Source: Bacteroidota bacterium
GTDB lineage: Bacteria; Bacteroidota; Bacteroidia; Cytophagales; Cyclobacteriaceae
Direction of reading: 5' to 3'
Length of the DNA stretch: 64,000 nt
NCBI GenBank assembly: GCA_018267135.1
Contig: JAFDZA010000025.1
Span: 124,001-188,000, forward strand
Positions 1 through 8,493 of the stretch are shown here, piece after piece. The notes under the pieces were generated by a model. It was not told the DNA's origin. It ran no database searches and saw only the letters and a list, made by a program, of their open reading frames with translations. Position 1 is the stretch's first letter, and the number at the start of each line of letters is the position of its first letter. A program made the translations under genes and the position numbers.

Positions 1-47
1 ATTAACGACCACTTAGTAGATTGTTTCCGTTACCGTGAGGTATAAAC

Positions 48-2231
48 TTAATTGGCGTATTCGCTTAAAAATTTCATGCGCATCAGGCGCACGTCCTCTT
101 CGCTGTAATTTGGCAATTCCGCCACGGCCTCTTCAATGCTGTCGGTTTCGCTGTTAAGAAAGTAGTCGTAAATTTCTTCCTGCTTACTTTCGTCCAACAC
201 TTCGTCTATGTAGTAATCTACATTTAGTTTGGTACCGCTGTTAATAATGTTTTCCATTTCGGTAAGCAACTCATCAAAAGAGAGTGCTTTGCTTTCAGCA
301 ATTTCATCCAGATCTACCTTGCGGTCTATCTGTTGAATAATGAAAATTTTAATTTTCGATTTATTAACAGACGATTTCACCACTACTTCTGCAGCCGTCT
401 CTATGTCGTTATCGTCAACATACTTTTGGATGAGCTCTAAAAATTCTTTGCCAAACTTATTTACCTTGCCCATCCCCACCCCATTTACGCTTGCCATTTC
501 TTCTTTGGAGGTAGGATAGGTAGTGGCCATCTCTTCTAAAGAGGGATCTTGAAAAATAACGTAAGGAGGAAGATCTTTTTCTTTCGCCATTTTTTTGCGC
601 AAAGCTTTGAGCATTTCAAACAGCTTCTCGTCATACGATTTGGAATTGACCGGTGTGCGCTCGCTTGATTCTTCTTCGTCTATATCGGTGGTAAAATCGT
701 GGTCGCGGGCTAATTCAATTTCGTGCGGTTTTTTCAAAAAGGCCAATCCTTTGGGGCTCAGTTTTAATACCCCAATATTATCTATGTCTTTTTCCAAATA
801 CTGATAGATGAGTGTCTGCCTAATCACCGATTTCCAAAAGTCGGCATCTTCGGTATCGCCTTTACCGTAAATTTTTAAATCGAAATGGCCATAGCTTTTC
901 ACATATTCATCTTCCGTACCACGAATTACATTTACCAGGTGAGCCAGCCCAAACCGTTCATTGGTTTGCTTCACGGCTTCGAGGGCAATCTTTACAAACT
1001 CTGATCCTTCAAAACGCTCGCGTGGGTTTGTGCAGTTGTCGCACATACCGCAATTCTTACCTTGATATTCTTCGCCAAAATAGTGGAGCAACTGCTTTCG
1101 TCTGCATACGGGCGATTCGGCATAAAATTCCATTTCCTGTAATAGAATGCGGGCATTTTCGCGCTCTTGCACCGATTTATCTTTATTAAATTTTTCCAGT
1201 TTGTTTAAATCGTTGTGGCTGTAAAACATCAGGCACAAGCCTTCCAGCCCATCGCGGCCAGCCCGGCCCGTTTCCTGATAGTAGCCCTCCAACGACTTGG
1301 GCACATCGTAGTGCACCACAAAGCGCACATCGGGTTTATCTATGCCCATGCCAAACGCGATGGTGGCGCAAATGATATCTACTTCTTCATTTAAAAAATC
1401 GTCTTGGTTTTTCATCCGCACGTCCGGATCGAGGCCAGCATGATAAGGAGCTGCTTTAAATCCGTTTACATTTAGCAGTTGGGCAATCTCTTCTACTTTT
1501 TTGCGACTCAGGCAATAGATAATGCCCGACTTTCCTTTATGATCTTTGAGAAAGCGGATCAGTTGTTTTTTGGTTTCTTTTTTTGGTCGTACTTCGTAGT
1601 ACAGGTTTTTTCGGTTGAAGGAAGAAATGAACACATCGGCTTCTTCCATTTGCAAATTCTTCTGTATATCCAGTTGTACCTTGGGTGTGGCCGTAGCGGT
1701 AAGAGCGATTACGTTCATATCACCCAGCTGGGCAATCATCGATTTGATCTTGCGGTATTCCGGGCGGAAATCATGCCCCCACTCGGAAATACAATGCGCT
1801 TCATCGATGGCTACAAAAGCAATCTTTACTTTTTGCAAAAACTCAATGTTCTCTTCTTTAATAAGCGACTCGGGGGCAACATACAGCAGTTTAATTTTTC
1901 CGGATACACTGTCTTTGCGAATGCGTGTGATTTCGCCTTTGCTCAGGGTTGAGTTTAAAAAGCGAGCATCGATGCCATATGCGTTAAGCTGGTCTACCTG
2001 GTTTTTCATCAGGGCAATGAGGGGTGAAATAACAATTGCTAACCCCTCGCTTACCATCGCGGGCAACTGATAACAGAGCGATTTGCCCGCCCCCGTGGGC
2101 ATAATTACAAATGTATTACGCCCGCCTAAAATGTTCTTTATTACAACCTCCTGGTTTCCACGAAAATTACCGTACCCAAATATTTCTTTGAGTTTACCCT
2201 TTAATTCATCTTTCTCTTCGGCTACTACCAT
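48..2231 (-). CDS. recQ: ATP-dependent DNA helicase RecQ
   Basis: 3'-5' superfamily 2 helicase acting in recombination and replication-fork repair. The 727-residue protein has Walker A MPTGAGKS at about residues 44-51, the DEAH box at about 143-146 followed by CISEWGHDFRP, and helicase motifs through GRAGRDG. The RecQ zinc-binding cluster follows (CRRKQLL, then CGMCDNC), then an RQC winged-helix region and an HRDC domain around LPPYVIFQD. About 120 further residues after HRDC look like a helix-turn-helix tail, common in Bacteroidota RecQ and longer than E. coli RecQ (about 610). The ATG at 2231 is chosen; extending to a TTG at 2240 adds only three residues. It stands alone, divergent from manC. 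Family assignment is very secure. Confidence 0.96.
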   Translation of the reverse strand: MVVAEEKDELKGKLKEIFGYGNFRGNQEVVIKNILGGRNTFVIMPTGAGKSLCYQLPAMVSEGLAIVISPLIALMKNQVDQLNAYGIDARFLNSTLSKGEITRIRKDSVSGKIKLLYVAPESLIKEENIEFLQKVKIAFVAIDEAHCISEWGHDFRPEYRKIKSMIAQLGDMNVIALTATATPKVQLDIQKNLQMEEADVFISSFNRKNLYYEVRPKKETKKQLIRFLKDHKGKSGIIYCLSRKKVEEIAQLLNVNGFKAAPYHAGLDPDVRMKNQDDFLNEEVDIICATIAFGMGIDKPDVRFVVHYDVPKSLEGYYQETGRAGRDGLEGLCLMFYSHNDLNKLEKFNKDKSVQERENARILLQEMEFYAESPVCRRKQLLHYFGEEYQGKNCGMCDNCTNPRERFEGSEFVKIALEAVKQTNERFGLAHLVNVIRGTEDEYVKSYGHFDLKIYGKGDTEDADFWKSVIRQTLIYQYLEKDIDNIGVLKLSPKGLAFLKKPHEIELARDHDFTTDIDEEESSERTPVNSKSYDEKLFEMLKALRKKMAKEKDLPPYVIFQDPSLEEMATTYPTSKEEMASVNGVGMGKVNKFGKEFLELIQKYVDDNDIETAAEVVVKSSVNKSKIKIFIIQQIDRKVDLDEIAESKALSFDELLTEMENIINSGTKLNVDYYIDEVLDESKQEEIYDYFLNSETDSIEEAVAELPNYSEEDVRLMRMKFLSEYAN

Positions 2232-2438
2232 ATCCTTCAAAATAAAAATTTTTTTTATCGTTTATTATTTCTACAACAGGAAATGAAGATAATAAAAATA
2301 AAACGGATGATAGAAAAGCATGTAAGAAAAAAATTTCTTTTAACTGGATTTAATTTACCTCCTCATTTGGCTGTATTTTCAAGCCCCGAGCTACACTTCC
2401 AATGAAAATTTCATTTTTATATCGGGTATTTTTTTATC

Positions 2439-2468
2439 TTGAGAGAAGCGCGCATTTTTCTATCTTCG
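2439..2468 (+). promoter_or_regulatory. Bacteroidota-type promoter for manC
   Basis: TTG at 2439-2441, a 19-base spacer, then TATCTTCG at 2461-2468, close to the Bacteroidota consensus TTG-N19-TAnnTTTG. The ATG of manC follows 21 bases later. The site lies inside the longest possible reading frame (TTG at 2439), which argues that translation starts at 2490. A 7+1+7 inverted repeat (AATGAAA-A-TTTCATT) at 2401-2415 sits just upstream and could be an operator; that is inference. Confidence 0.6.
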
Positions 2469-2489
2469 CTCTTCTTTTTTTATTATTCC

Positions 2490-3566
2490 ATGAACAACAA
2501 CCTTTTTGTAGTGCTAATGACCGGAGGGGCAGGTACGCGTTTTTGGCCGTATAGCCGAAATACCTACCCTAAACAATATCTTGATGTATTAGGTACGGGA
2601 AAATCGCTTCTGCAATCTACCTACGACCGATTCAGTTCTCTTTGTCCGGCCGAAAATATTTTTGCTGTCGCCAATCAGGATCATGAAGATTTAACCCGGG
2701 AACAATTACCCTCGCTTAATACAAATCAATTATTAACAGAACCGATGCGCAGAAACACGGCTCCCTGTATTGCCTACGCTTGCTACCGCATCGCTAAAAT
2801 AAACCCGCAAGCTATTGTCGTTATTAGTCCGGCCGATCATTTAATTTTAAATGAAAACGATTTTAGGCAAACGGTGTTAAAAGCTGCCGATTTTGCCCGC
2901 GAACAAAATAAACTTATCACATTGGGTATTAAACCTACCCGACCCGAAACCGGGTATGGGTACATTCAATACATCGAAAGTAAAAATCAACTAAAAAAAG
3001 TAAAGACGTTTACCGAAAAACCCGAACTGTCGCTGGCCAAAAAATTTATAGACAGCGGTGATTTTGTGTGGAACTCCGGGTTGTTTATCTGGGGCGTACA
3101 AGCCTTTTTAAAAGCTTTTCATAAGTACCTCCCCGAAATGGAAGAAGTATTTGATGACATCCGGGAGAAAATAGGCACCCCCCAAGAACGAGAAGCTATC
3201 CAAACGGCCTACGCACAAGTAAAAAGTATCTCCATTGATTATGGCATTATGGAAAAAGCCGATAATGTGTATGTGCTGCCTAGCGAGTTTGCCTGGAATG
3301 ACCTGGGTTCATGGGCTTCGCTTCACGAGATCTCAGCCAAAGATCAAAATAATAATTCGGTAGCAGCCGATGCCCTGATCTATGATACCCGCAACTCCAT
3401 CATTAAAGGGCCAAAAGATAAACTCCTCGTAGTGCAGGGTTTAAACGGTTATTTGGTAGGCGCTTTTGATAACGTGGTCATCGTCTGCGAAAAAGACAAA
3501 GAGGATTTATTTCGCAGGTTTGTAAACGATCTGAAGGCTAAACCAAACGGAGCCGAGTACCAGTAA
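2490..3566 (+). CDS. manC: mannose-1-phosphate guanylyltransferase
   Basis: Makes GDP-mannose from mannose 1-phosphate and GTP, feeding GDP-mannose/GDP-fucose sugars into surface polysaccharide. The N-terminus has the nucleotidyltransferase signature GGAGTRFWPYSR followed by PKQ (about residues 11-29). Further family motifs are NTAPCIAYA, ISPADH, ETGYGYI, FTEKP, WNSGLFIW and FAWNDLGSW. At 358 residues it is the single-domain form; the C-terminal phosphomannose isomerase domain of AlgA-type enzymes is absent. The ATG at 2490 is chosen over an upstream TTG because a promoter-like site occupies 2439-2468. Eleven bases separate it from the flippase gene downstream, so the two are probably co-transcribed. 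Confidence 0.93.
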   Translation: MNNNLFVVLMTGGAGTRFWPYSRNTYPKQYLDVLGTGKSLLQSTYDRFSSLCPAENIFAVANQDHEDLTREQLPSLNTNQLLTEPMRRNTAPCIAYACYRIAKINPQAIVVISPADHLILNENDFRQTVLKAADFAREQNKLITLGIKPTRPETGYGYIQYIESKNQLKKVKTFTEKPELSLAKKFIDSGDFVWNSGLFIWGVQAFLKAFHKYLPEMEEVFDDIREKIGTPQEREAIQTAYAQVKSISIDYGIMEKADNVYVLPSEFAWNDLGSWASLHEISAKDQNNNSVAADALIYDTRNSIIKGPKDKLLVVQGLNGYLVGAFDNVVIVCEKDKEDLFRRFVNDLKAKPNGAEYQ

Positions 3567-3577
3567 CTTCGGCCGCC

Positions 3578-5050
3578 ATGTCTAAAATAAAAAAACTCGC
3601 TGGCGAAACTGTACTCTACGGGCTCGGCAACATTTTGCCGCGTTTTTTAAATTTCTTACTGATACCCATTCATACTTCCTTTTTTCATGCGGAAGAGTAC
3701 GGGGTATACACGAAGTTGATGGCGCTGGTAGGTGTGCTGAATGTGTTTTACAGTTTTGGTATGGAGACGGCTTTTTTTCGTTTCTCTACAAAAAAAGACG
3801 CAACCCCCGACCACGTTTTTAATGTAGCCCAAACGGCCGTGTTTAGTATCAGTACGGGGTTTACGGTTATTCTTCTTTTTTTCTCTTCTTCTTTTGCTCG
3901 CCTGCTAAACGTAGAAGGACACGAAAATTTTATTATCTGGCTGGCCCTGATCATGTTTACTGATAATGTGGTTAGCATTCCTTTTGCCAGACTGAGGTTG
4001 GAAAAAAAACCTTTGCAGTTTGCCTTCTTCCGCACCTCGAATGTGCTGATTCAGATAGGGCTAACTCTTTATTTTTTGTACATCGCTTTCAATCCGGCCA
4101 TTGGGATTGCCTACCTGTTTTTGGCCAACCTGCTTGCTAACGGGTTTTATCTATTATTCTTTGTAAAAACTTTTTTAACCTGGAGGCCTGCTTATAACCG
4201 GTCTTTGTTTTCGTCCATGTTAAATTATGCTTATCCTATCATGCTTACCGGGCTGGCCGGTATGATGAATGAATTTTTTTCGCGCATTGCGCTGGATAAA
4301 TGGCTTCCGGAAAATTTCTACCCCGGTAAGACGTCTGCTTTTGCCGTGGGGGTGTTTGGCGTGTGCTACAAGTTATCCGTATTTATGAACCTTACCGTGC
4401 AGGCCTTTCGTATGGCGGCCGAGCCTTTCTTTTTTTCCAATGCAGAAGAACCCAATTCGCCTGCCTTGTTTGCCCGGGTAAATCATTATTTCGTTATCGT
4501 ATGCTGCTTTATTTTGCTGACGGTGAGCCTCCATTTAGACTGGCTTAAAATTTTCTTTTTACGAAAAGAAGAATATTGGGTGGGGCTTTCTGTGGTCCCT
4601 CCGCTTTTGCTTGGTTATCTTTTTCTGGGAGTATATTATAATTTTTCGGTTTGGTTTAAACTGACCGATCGTACTTATTTCGGCACCCTCATTACAGTGG
4701 GTGGAGCTTTGTTAACCCTTGTGTTAAATTATCTGTTAATTCCGCTGGCCGGCTACGATGGCAGCAGTTGGGCTACCGTTCTGGTGTACGGGGCGATGAT
4801 GCTTATCTGTTATGGGCTCGGGCAACGGTATTTTCCCATACCTTATACCATTTGGATTGATGCCTGCTACGTGGCCGGCACCTATCTTTTAGTTATGGTT
4901 ATCCAGGCTCTCGCCTTTTCTTCGCAGATTATTGCCACGGTCATTCATTCCTTGGTCATTGTATTGTTTTTACTTTTTGTTTATGTGGCCGAACAAAATG
5001 AAATCTTTCAACAAATAAAAAATAAGAATAAAACAAAGCCTTCTCTTTAG
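3578..5050 (+). CDS. oligosaccharide flippase (MATE/MOP superfamily polysaccharide exporter)
   Basis: Predicted 490-residue inner-membrane protein that would flip lipid-linked oligosaccharides. It is almost entirely hydrophobic helices, by eye 12 to 14 membrane segments, and starts with the family-like pattern LAGETVLYGLGNILPRFLNFLL, in which an amphipathic helix precedes the first membrane span. Typical Wzx/RfbX features are the early charged YGVYTKL segment and a Lys/Asn-rich cytoplasmic C-terminus. It lies 11 bases after manC on the same strand, linking it to surface polysaccharide or capsule assembly. The substrate cannot be read from the sequence. Glycosyltransferases are not adjacent, so this is not a complete polysaccharide locus. 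Confidence 0.85.
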   Translation: MSKIKKLAGETVLYGLGNILPRFLNFLLIPIHTSFFHAEEYGVYTKLMALVGVLNVFYSFGMETAFFRFSTKKDATPDHVFNVAQTAVFSISTGFTVILLFFSSSFARLLNVEGHENFIIWLALIMFTDNVVSIPFARLRLEKKPLQFAFFRTSNVLIQIGLTLYFLYIAFNPAIGIAYLFLANLLANGFYLLFFVKTFLTWRPAYNRSLFSSMLNYAYPIMLTGLAGMMNEFFSRIALDKWLPENFYPGKTSAFAVGVFGVCYKLSVFMNLTVQAFRMAAEPFFFSNAEEPNSPALFARVNHYFVIVCCFILLTVSLHLDWLKIFFLRKEEYWVGLSVVPPLLLGYLFLGVYYNFSVWFKLTDRTYFGTLITVGGALLTLVLNYLLIPLAGYDGSSWATVLVYGAMMLICYGLGQRYFPIPYTIWIDACYVAGTYLLVMVIQALAFSSQIIATVIHSLVIVLFLLFVYVAEQNEIFQQIKNKNKTKPSL

Positions 5051-5143
5051 CTGGCCATCCGGTTTAAAGCATATTTTTCTTTTGCCTGTTTAACGTGTAA
5101 ATCTTTTTCTATTTCTTGCTAAGATTGCAGTCAATATATTTCC

Positions 5144-6148
5144 ATGACAAAGCCTCCCTCCTCTTTTCCAAATTTGGCCATCAATGGTATGGGCCGCATA
5201 GGCCGCACTTTGTTCCGCTTGCTTTTGCAGCGAAATAAGCTAGCGCATCTGGTTGCTGTTAACGATATTATGCCTAAAGAGAACTTGATTTATTTGTTAC
5301 AGTATGATTCGATCCGGGGCCTGCTGAATGCCGAGATTGTTTCGACCGAAAAGGGGTTTACCGTAAACGGCCATGAAATATATTTTAGCTGTGAACCAAA
5401 AATTGAAAACATAAACTGGAGAGACCGGGGTATTCATACCATTATTGAGGCTACCGGGTTATTTACGCTGTTACAAGATGCCACCAACCATTTTATAAAT
5501 AACCCCACACGGATCTTGCTAACAACCTTCAGTTTGGATATTCCGGTAACGGTGTGGGGCGTTAATCATTTGTCTGAAAAAACTTTGCCCATTATCTCCC
5601 CCGGAGATTGTACAATTAATTGTGTGGCTCCCGTCATAAAAACCATTCAAACACATCATTCCATTCAATCGTTGCACATCAATGTAATTCAAGGGTACAC
5701 AACACGTCAGGAATTGATTGATAGTGCTTATAAAGGGTTGCGCAGAGGGCGCGCGGCTGCCCACTCCATTATTCCTTTTGAAGTGAACATTGCTCCTGTT
5801 TTAGAAAAGATTTTCCCTTCGTTAAGTAACAAAATTCACTCCCTCTCTACGCGCGTACCGGTGGCCTGCGGGGCGTTGGCTGAGCTGTCGGTGGTTTTAG
5901 ATTCGCCCACATCTGTCAACGAAATCCACTCTGTTTTTGAGCAGGTCTCAAAAAATGAATTAAAAAATATAACCACCATTACGTACGATCCGATTGTGTC
6001 GTCTGATATTTTGAATAACCGGCACTCAGGCGTAATAGATGGGCTGCTTACCAGCGTTACCAACGGCCGGCATGTTCGTTTGCTGGCCTGGTTTGATAAC
6101 GAATGGGGCTACTGCCACCGGCTTTTCGATTGGTTACAAAATATTTGA
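5144..6148 (+). CDS. glyceraldehyde-3-phosphate dehydrogenase-like protein, catalytic His replaced
   Basis: A 334-residue GAPDH-superfamily protein. It keeps the Rossmann motif INGMGRIGR (13-21), VAVNDI with Asp41, EATGLFT, GVNH, the catalytic Cys156 in DCTINC, Thr186, Arg237 and the C-terminal WFDNEWGY. Key departures: the catalytic His of the HSYT/HAYT motif is Gln183 (IQGYT); the usual ASCTTN is altered before and after the Cys; and the IIPTTTGAAKA phosphate-binding segment reads IIPFEVNIAPV. It is therefore unlikely to be the main glycolytic enzyme and may be a paralogue with another substrate, weak activity or a non-enzymatic role. The gene begins 93 bases after the flippase and is followed after 36 bases by the ATE-like gene, suggesting co-transcription. 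Confidence 0.85.
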   Translation: MTKPPSSFPNLAINGMGRIGRTLFRLLLQRNKLAHLVAVNDIMPKENLIYLLQYDSIRGLLNAEIVSTEKGFTVNGHEIYFSCEPKIENINWRDRGIHTIIEATGLFTLLQDATNHFINNPTRILLTTFSLDIPVTVWGVNHLSEKTLPIISPGDCTINCVAPVIKTIQTHHSIQSLHINVIQGYTTRQELIDSAYKGLRRGRAAAHSIIPFEVNIAPVLEKIFPSLSNKIHSLSTRVPVACGALAELSVVLDSPTSVNEIHSVFEQVSKNELKNITTITYDPIVSSDILNNRHSGVIDGLLTSVTNGRHVRLLAWFDNEWGYCHRLFDWLQNI

Positions 6149-6184
6149 GTGCCGTGCCTAGCAATCAATCATGAAAGAATAACC

Positions 6185-6901
6185 ATGGTTCCTTACTTCG
6201 ATCAGATTACCCCTTTTGCACTCAGTAAAGAAGCGCTCGATTCCCTGTTGGAATTAGGTTGGTACCGTATGCACCAAAGCATGTTTACCTGCTCACACGT
6301 AGATATGGGCGGGCTGCACCGGGTACATTGGTTACGTTATCATTTGAATGAAGTTCAACTTAGAGGTTCTCATAAAAAAATCAGAAGACACGCCAAAAGA
6401 TTTCGTCATACTATTGAAGAACTAAAAGTGATTTCGCATCGTCATGTGCAGCTCCATGCTTCTTATCGGTCGGTCGTTAATTTTGATGCCGCCCGGAGTA
6501 TTCAAGAGTGTCTTTTCGGGGAAGCCGAAGACCTCATCAATATTTTTGATACAAAATGTATTTCTGTTTATGACCAAGACAAACTGATTGCAGCCGGTTA
6601 CTTTGATGTGGGGAAAAAATCAGCTGCCTCTATCTTACATTTTTATGATCCACACTACAGCCGGTTTAGCTTGGGCAAATACCTTATCCTGTGTACTATC
6701 GATTTTCTATATGAAAATAAAATTTTATTTTACTACCCGGGATATGTGGTAGAGGGTCTGCCAAAAATGAATTACAAACTTTTTCTGGGAGAAGAGCAGG
6801 CTCACTATTTTCATCCTGCCACCGCCACCTGGAAACGCTTCGATAAATCTATTTTGGTTAACACCAAACCTGATAATTTTTTTTCGGAAGAGTTAAACTA
6901 A
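6185..6901 (+). CDS. arginyl-tRNA--protein transferase (ATE)-like acyltransferase
   Basis: The C-terminal half matches the GNAT-fold ATE/Bpt aminoacyl-transferase domain: YDPHYSRFSLGKYLIL, then YYPGYVVEGLPKMNYK, the region that contacts the aminoacyl-tRNA acceptor end in this family. The N-terminal half is short, with a basic stretch HKKIRRHAKRFRH and only a single Cys where classical ATEs carry a Cys cluster. True ATE/Bpt enzymes add Arg or Leu to protein N-termini as a degradation tag; whether this 238-residue protein does so is inference. A GTG at 6149, immediately after the GAPDH-like stop, would add 12 residues; the ATG at 6185 is preferred because the segment before it looks non-conserved. 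Located 36 bases after the GAPDH-like gene. Confidence 0.72.
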   Translation: MVPYFDQITPFALSKEALDSLLELGWYRMHQSMFTCSHVDMGGLHRVHWLRYHLNEVQLRGSHKKIRRHAKRFRHTIEELKVISHRHVQLHASYRSVVNFDAARSIQECLFGEAEDLINIFDTKCISVYDQDKLIAAGYFDVGKKSAASILHFYDPHYSRFSLGKYLILCTIDFLYENKILFYYPGYVVEGLPKMNYKLFLGEEQAHYFHPATATWKRFDKSILVNTKPDNFFSEELN

Positions 6902-6938
6902 CTTTTTGAAGGTATAGAAATCCGTATAAAAAGGTATC

Positions 6939-8006
6939 CTATTTTCCTTCGGTCATTTTTTCGGCTGTTTCCGCAATTTTTAGTTGTTCAATAAAATCAT
7001 CTACTTCGCCATTCATGATAGCGGGTAAGTTATGTTGCGTATAGCTTATACGATGATCTGTTACACGGCTTTGGGGGTAGTTGTACGTCCTTATTTTTTC
7101 AGAGCGGTCGCCACTGCGTACCTGGCTTCTCCGCGAGGCACCAATTTCGGCCTGTTGTTTTTCTACCTCCATTTCATACAATTTAGTACGCAGCATTTGA
7201 AGCGCCCGTTCTCGGTTGCCATGTTGTGATCGTTCTACCTGGCAGGTAATAACAATGCCCGTGGGCTTATGGGTAAGCTGCACTTTTGTTTCTACTTTGT
7301 TTACGTTTTGGCCACCGGCCCCACTGGAACGGGCCGTTTGAACCTCCAAGTCTGCCGGGTTCAGTTCTACGTCCACTTCTTCTGCTTCCGGGAGTACCAC
7401 CACCGAGGCAGCCGATGTATGAACGCGGCCTTGTTGCTCTGTCTCGGGTACGCGCTGTACGCGGTGAACCCCCGATTCATATTTCAGTAATCCATACGCT
7501 CCTTCGCCTTCCACACTGGTAATTACTTCCTTGTAGCCACCGGCCGTGCCCTCGGTTACATCTACAACTAAAAACTTATATCCTCTACGTTCGCAAAAGC
7601 GTTGATACATGCGCCATAGGTCTCCGGCAAAAATAGCGGCTTCATCCCCGCCTGTACCGGCCCGAATTTCAAGTACTGCATTCTTTTCATCGTTCGGGTC
7701 TTTGGGCATCAGCAATTCTTTTATTTCATTTTCTAATGAATCGCGTTTAGGCTCTAATTCATCTATCTCCATTTTGGCTAACTCGCGCATTTCTTCATCC
7801 TTTTCTTTTTGAAGAACTTCTTTTGCGTGCTTAATGCCCTCTAATGCCATCAAATACGGATCGGCCTTTTTCACTACTCTTTCCAGGCTTTTGTATTCTT
7901 TGCTTAGCTGCTGAAATTTTTTTTGATCTTTTACCGTTTCGGGTTGCATCAACAGTTGTCCCACTTCTTCAAAACGGTTTTTAATATCGGTTAGCTTTTC
8001 AATCAT
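6939..8006 (-). CDS. prfA: peptide chain release factor 1
   Basis: Recognises UAA/UAG stop codons and triggers hydrolysis of peptidyl-tRNA on the ribosome. The 355-residue protein has the universal catalytic GGQ motif in [11 protein letters not shown] and the RF1-type tripeptide anticodon P-x-T (PET within RVPETEQQG), not the SPF of RF2. A coiled-coil domain 1 precedes these, and the C-terminal [15 protein letters not shown] is classical. Length is normal for RF1 (about 360). The ATG at 8006 gives the usual short N-terminus [15 protein letters not shown]. It converges on the ATE-like gene with a 37-base gap and diverges from the small membrane-protein gene. Confidence 0.97.
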   Translation of the reverse strand: MIEKLTDIKNRFEEVGQLLMQPETVKDQKKFQQLSKEYKSLERVVKKADPYLMALEGIKHAKEVLQKEKDEEMRELAKMEIDELEPKRDSLENEIKELLMPKDPNDEKNAVLEIRAGTGGDEAAIFAGDLWRMYQRFCERRGYKFLVVDVTEGTAGGYKEVITSVEGEGAYGLLKYESGVHRVQRVPETEQQGRVHTSAASVVVLPEAEEVDVELNPADLEVQTARSSGAGGQNVNKVETKVQLTHKPTGIVITCQVERSQHGNRERALQMLRTKLYEMEVEKQQAEIGASRRSQVRSGDRSEKIRTYNYPQSRVTDHRISYTQHNLPAIMNGEVDDFIEQLKIAETAEKMTEGK

Positions 8007-8184
8007 ATCGTAAAAACGGGGCGCAAGTTAACAAAATCAGTTAATCGGGATAAGTGTCCATTTTTGTGAAGGGCCATGTTCGGTTTCAATACAGTGCGAA
8101 CTATTTGTAGCCTTAATTTATTCAGAAGTGCCATTTCTAAAAAGAGAATGGTTTTTGAGTTATCTCAACTAAAAGAAGAGAATA

Positions 8185-8493
8185 ATGATAAAAGGCTGTG
8201 CTTTCGTTTTGGTGGGGTTAATGTTGCTCGCGGCTGTGCCCGTTTGTATGGGGTTGGCCGGGGGGTTGTTAGGTATGGTGGCGGGTATTATGGGGGGCAT
8301 TTTTGGCATTCTGGCAGGTCTGTTGGGGGCCTTGTTAGGAATTATCGGTGCGCTCCTCAAAGGGATTTTTCACCTAATCTTCGGGTGGGGTTGGGCAGAC
8401 GGATTTTCTTGTTCGTACGATAACCAATTTTGGGTTGCTCTGATTATTGTAGTGGTGGTGGTTCTGGCCTTCAAAAATAAAAGCAAATCATAG
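8185..8493 (+). CDS. small glycine-rich membrane protein of unknown function
   Basis: Function not recognised. The 102-residue product has a continuous hydrophobic Gly/Leu/Ile-rich region from about residue 5 to 66, built from GLL, GIM, GIF and GII steps resembling GxxxG packing motifs, interrupted by one Lys. A short polar turn (WADGFSCSYDNQ) and a second hydrophobic helix rich in Val follow, and it ends in a basic tail KNKSKS. It would be a membrane protein with two to three spans. The last six bases overlap the end of the convergent secreted-protein gene. The AAGAG six bases ahead of the ATG is a weak ribosome-binding site. Low complexity makes homology calls unreliable, but reading frame and placement look like a real gene. 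Confidence 0.6.
   Translation: MIKGCAFVLVGLMLLAAVPVCMGLAGGLLGMVAGIMGGIFGILAGLLGALLGIIGALLKGIFHLIFGWGWADGFSCSYDNQFWVALIIVVVVVLAFKNKSKS

Noticed and set aside
1479..1952. 157-codon plus-strand frame over recQ
   Set aside because: Antisense shadow of a well-conserved RecQ frame; no recognisable domain.
5135..5142. TATATTTC as a promoter element for the GAPDH-like gene
   Set aside because: It abuts the ATG, which would put the transcript start inside the coding sequence, and no spacing-matched TTG is present.
8131..8156. Hairpin CCATT...AATGG followed by T5 before the small membrane gene
   Set aside because: Stem only 5-8 bp with a bulge and AT-rich; lies in the leader of the gene rather than after one, so evidence for a terminator or attenuator is too weak.
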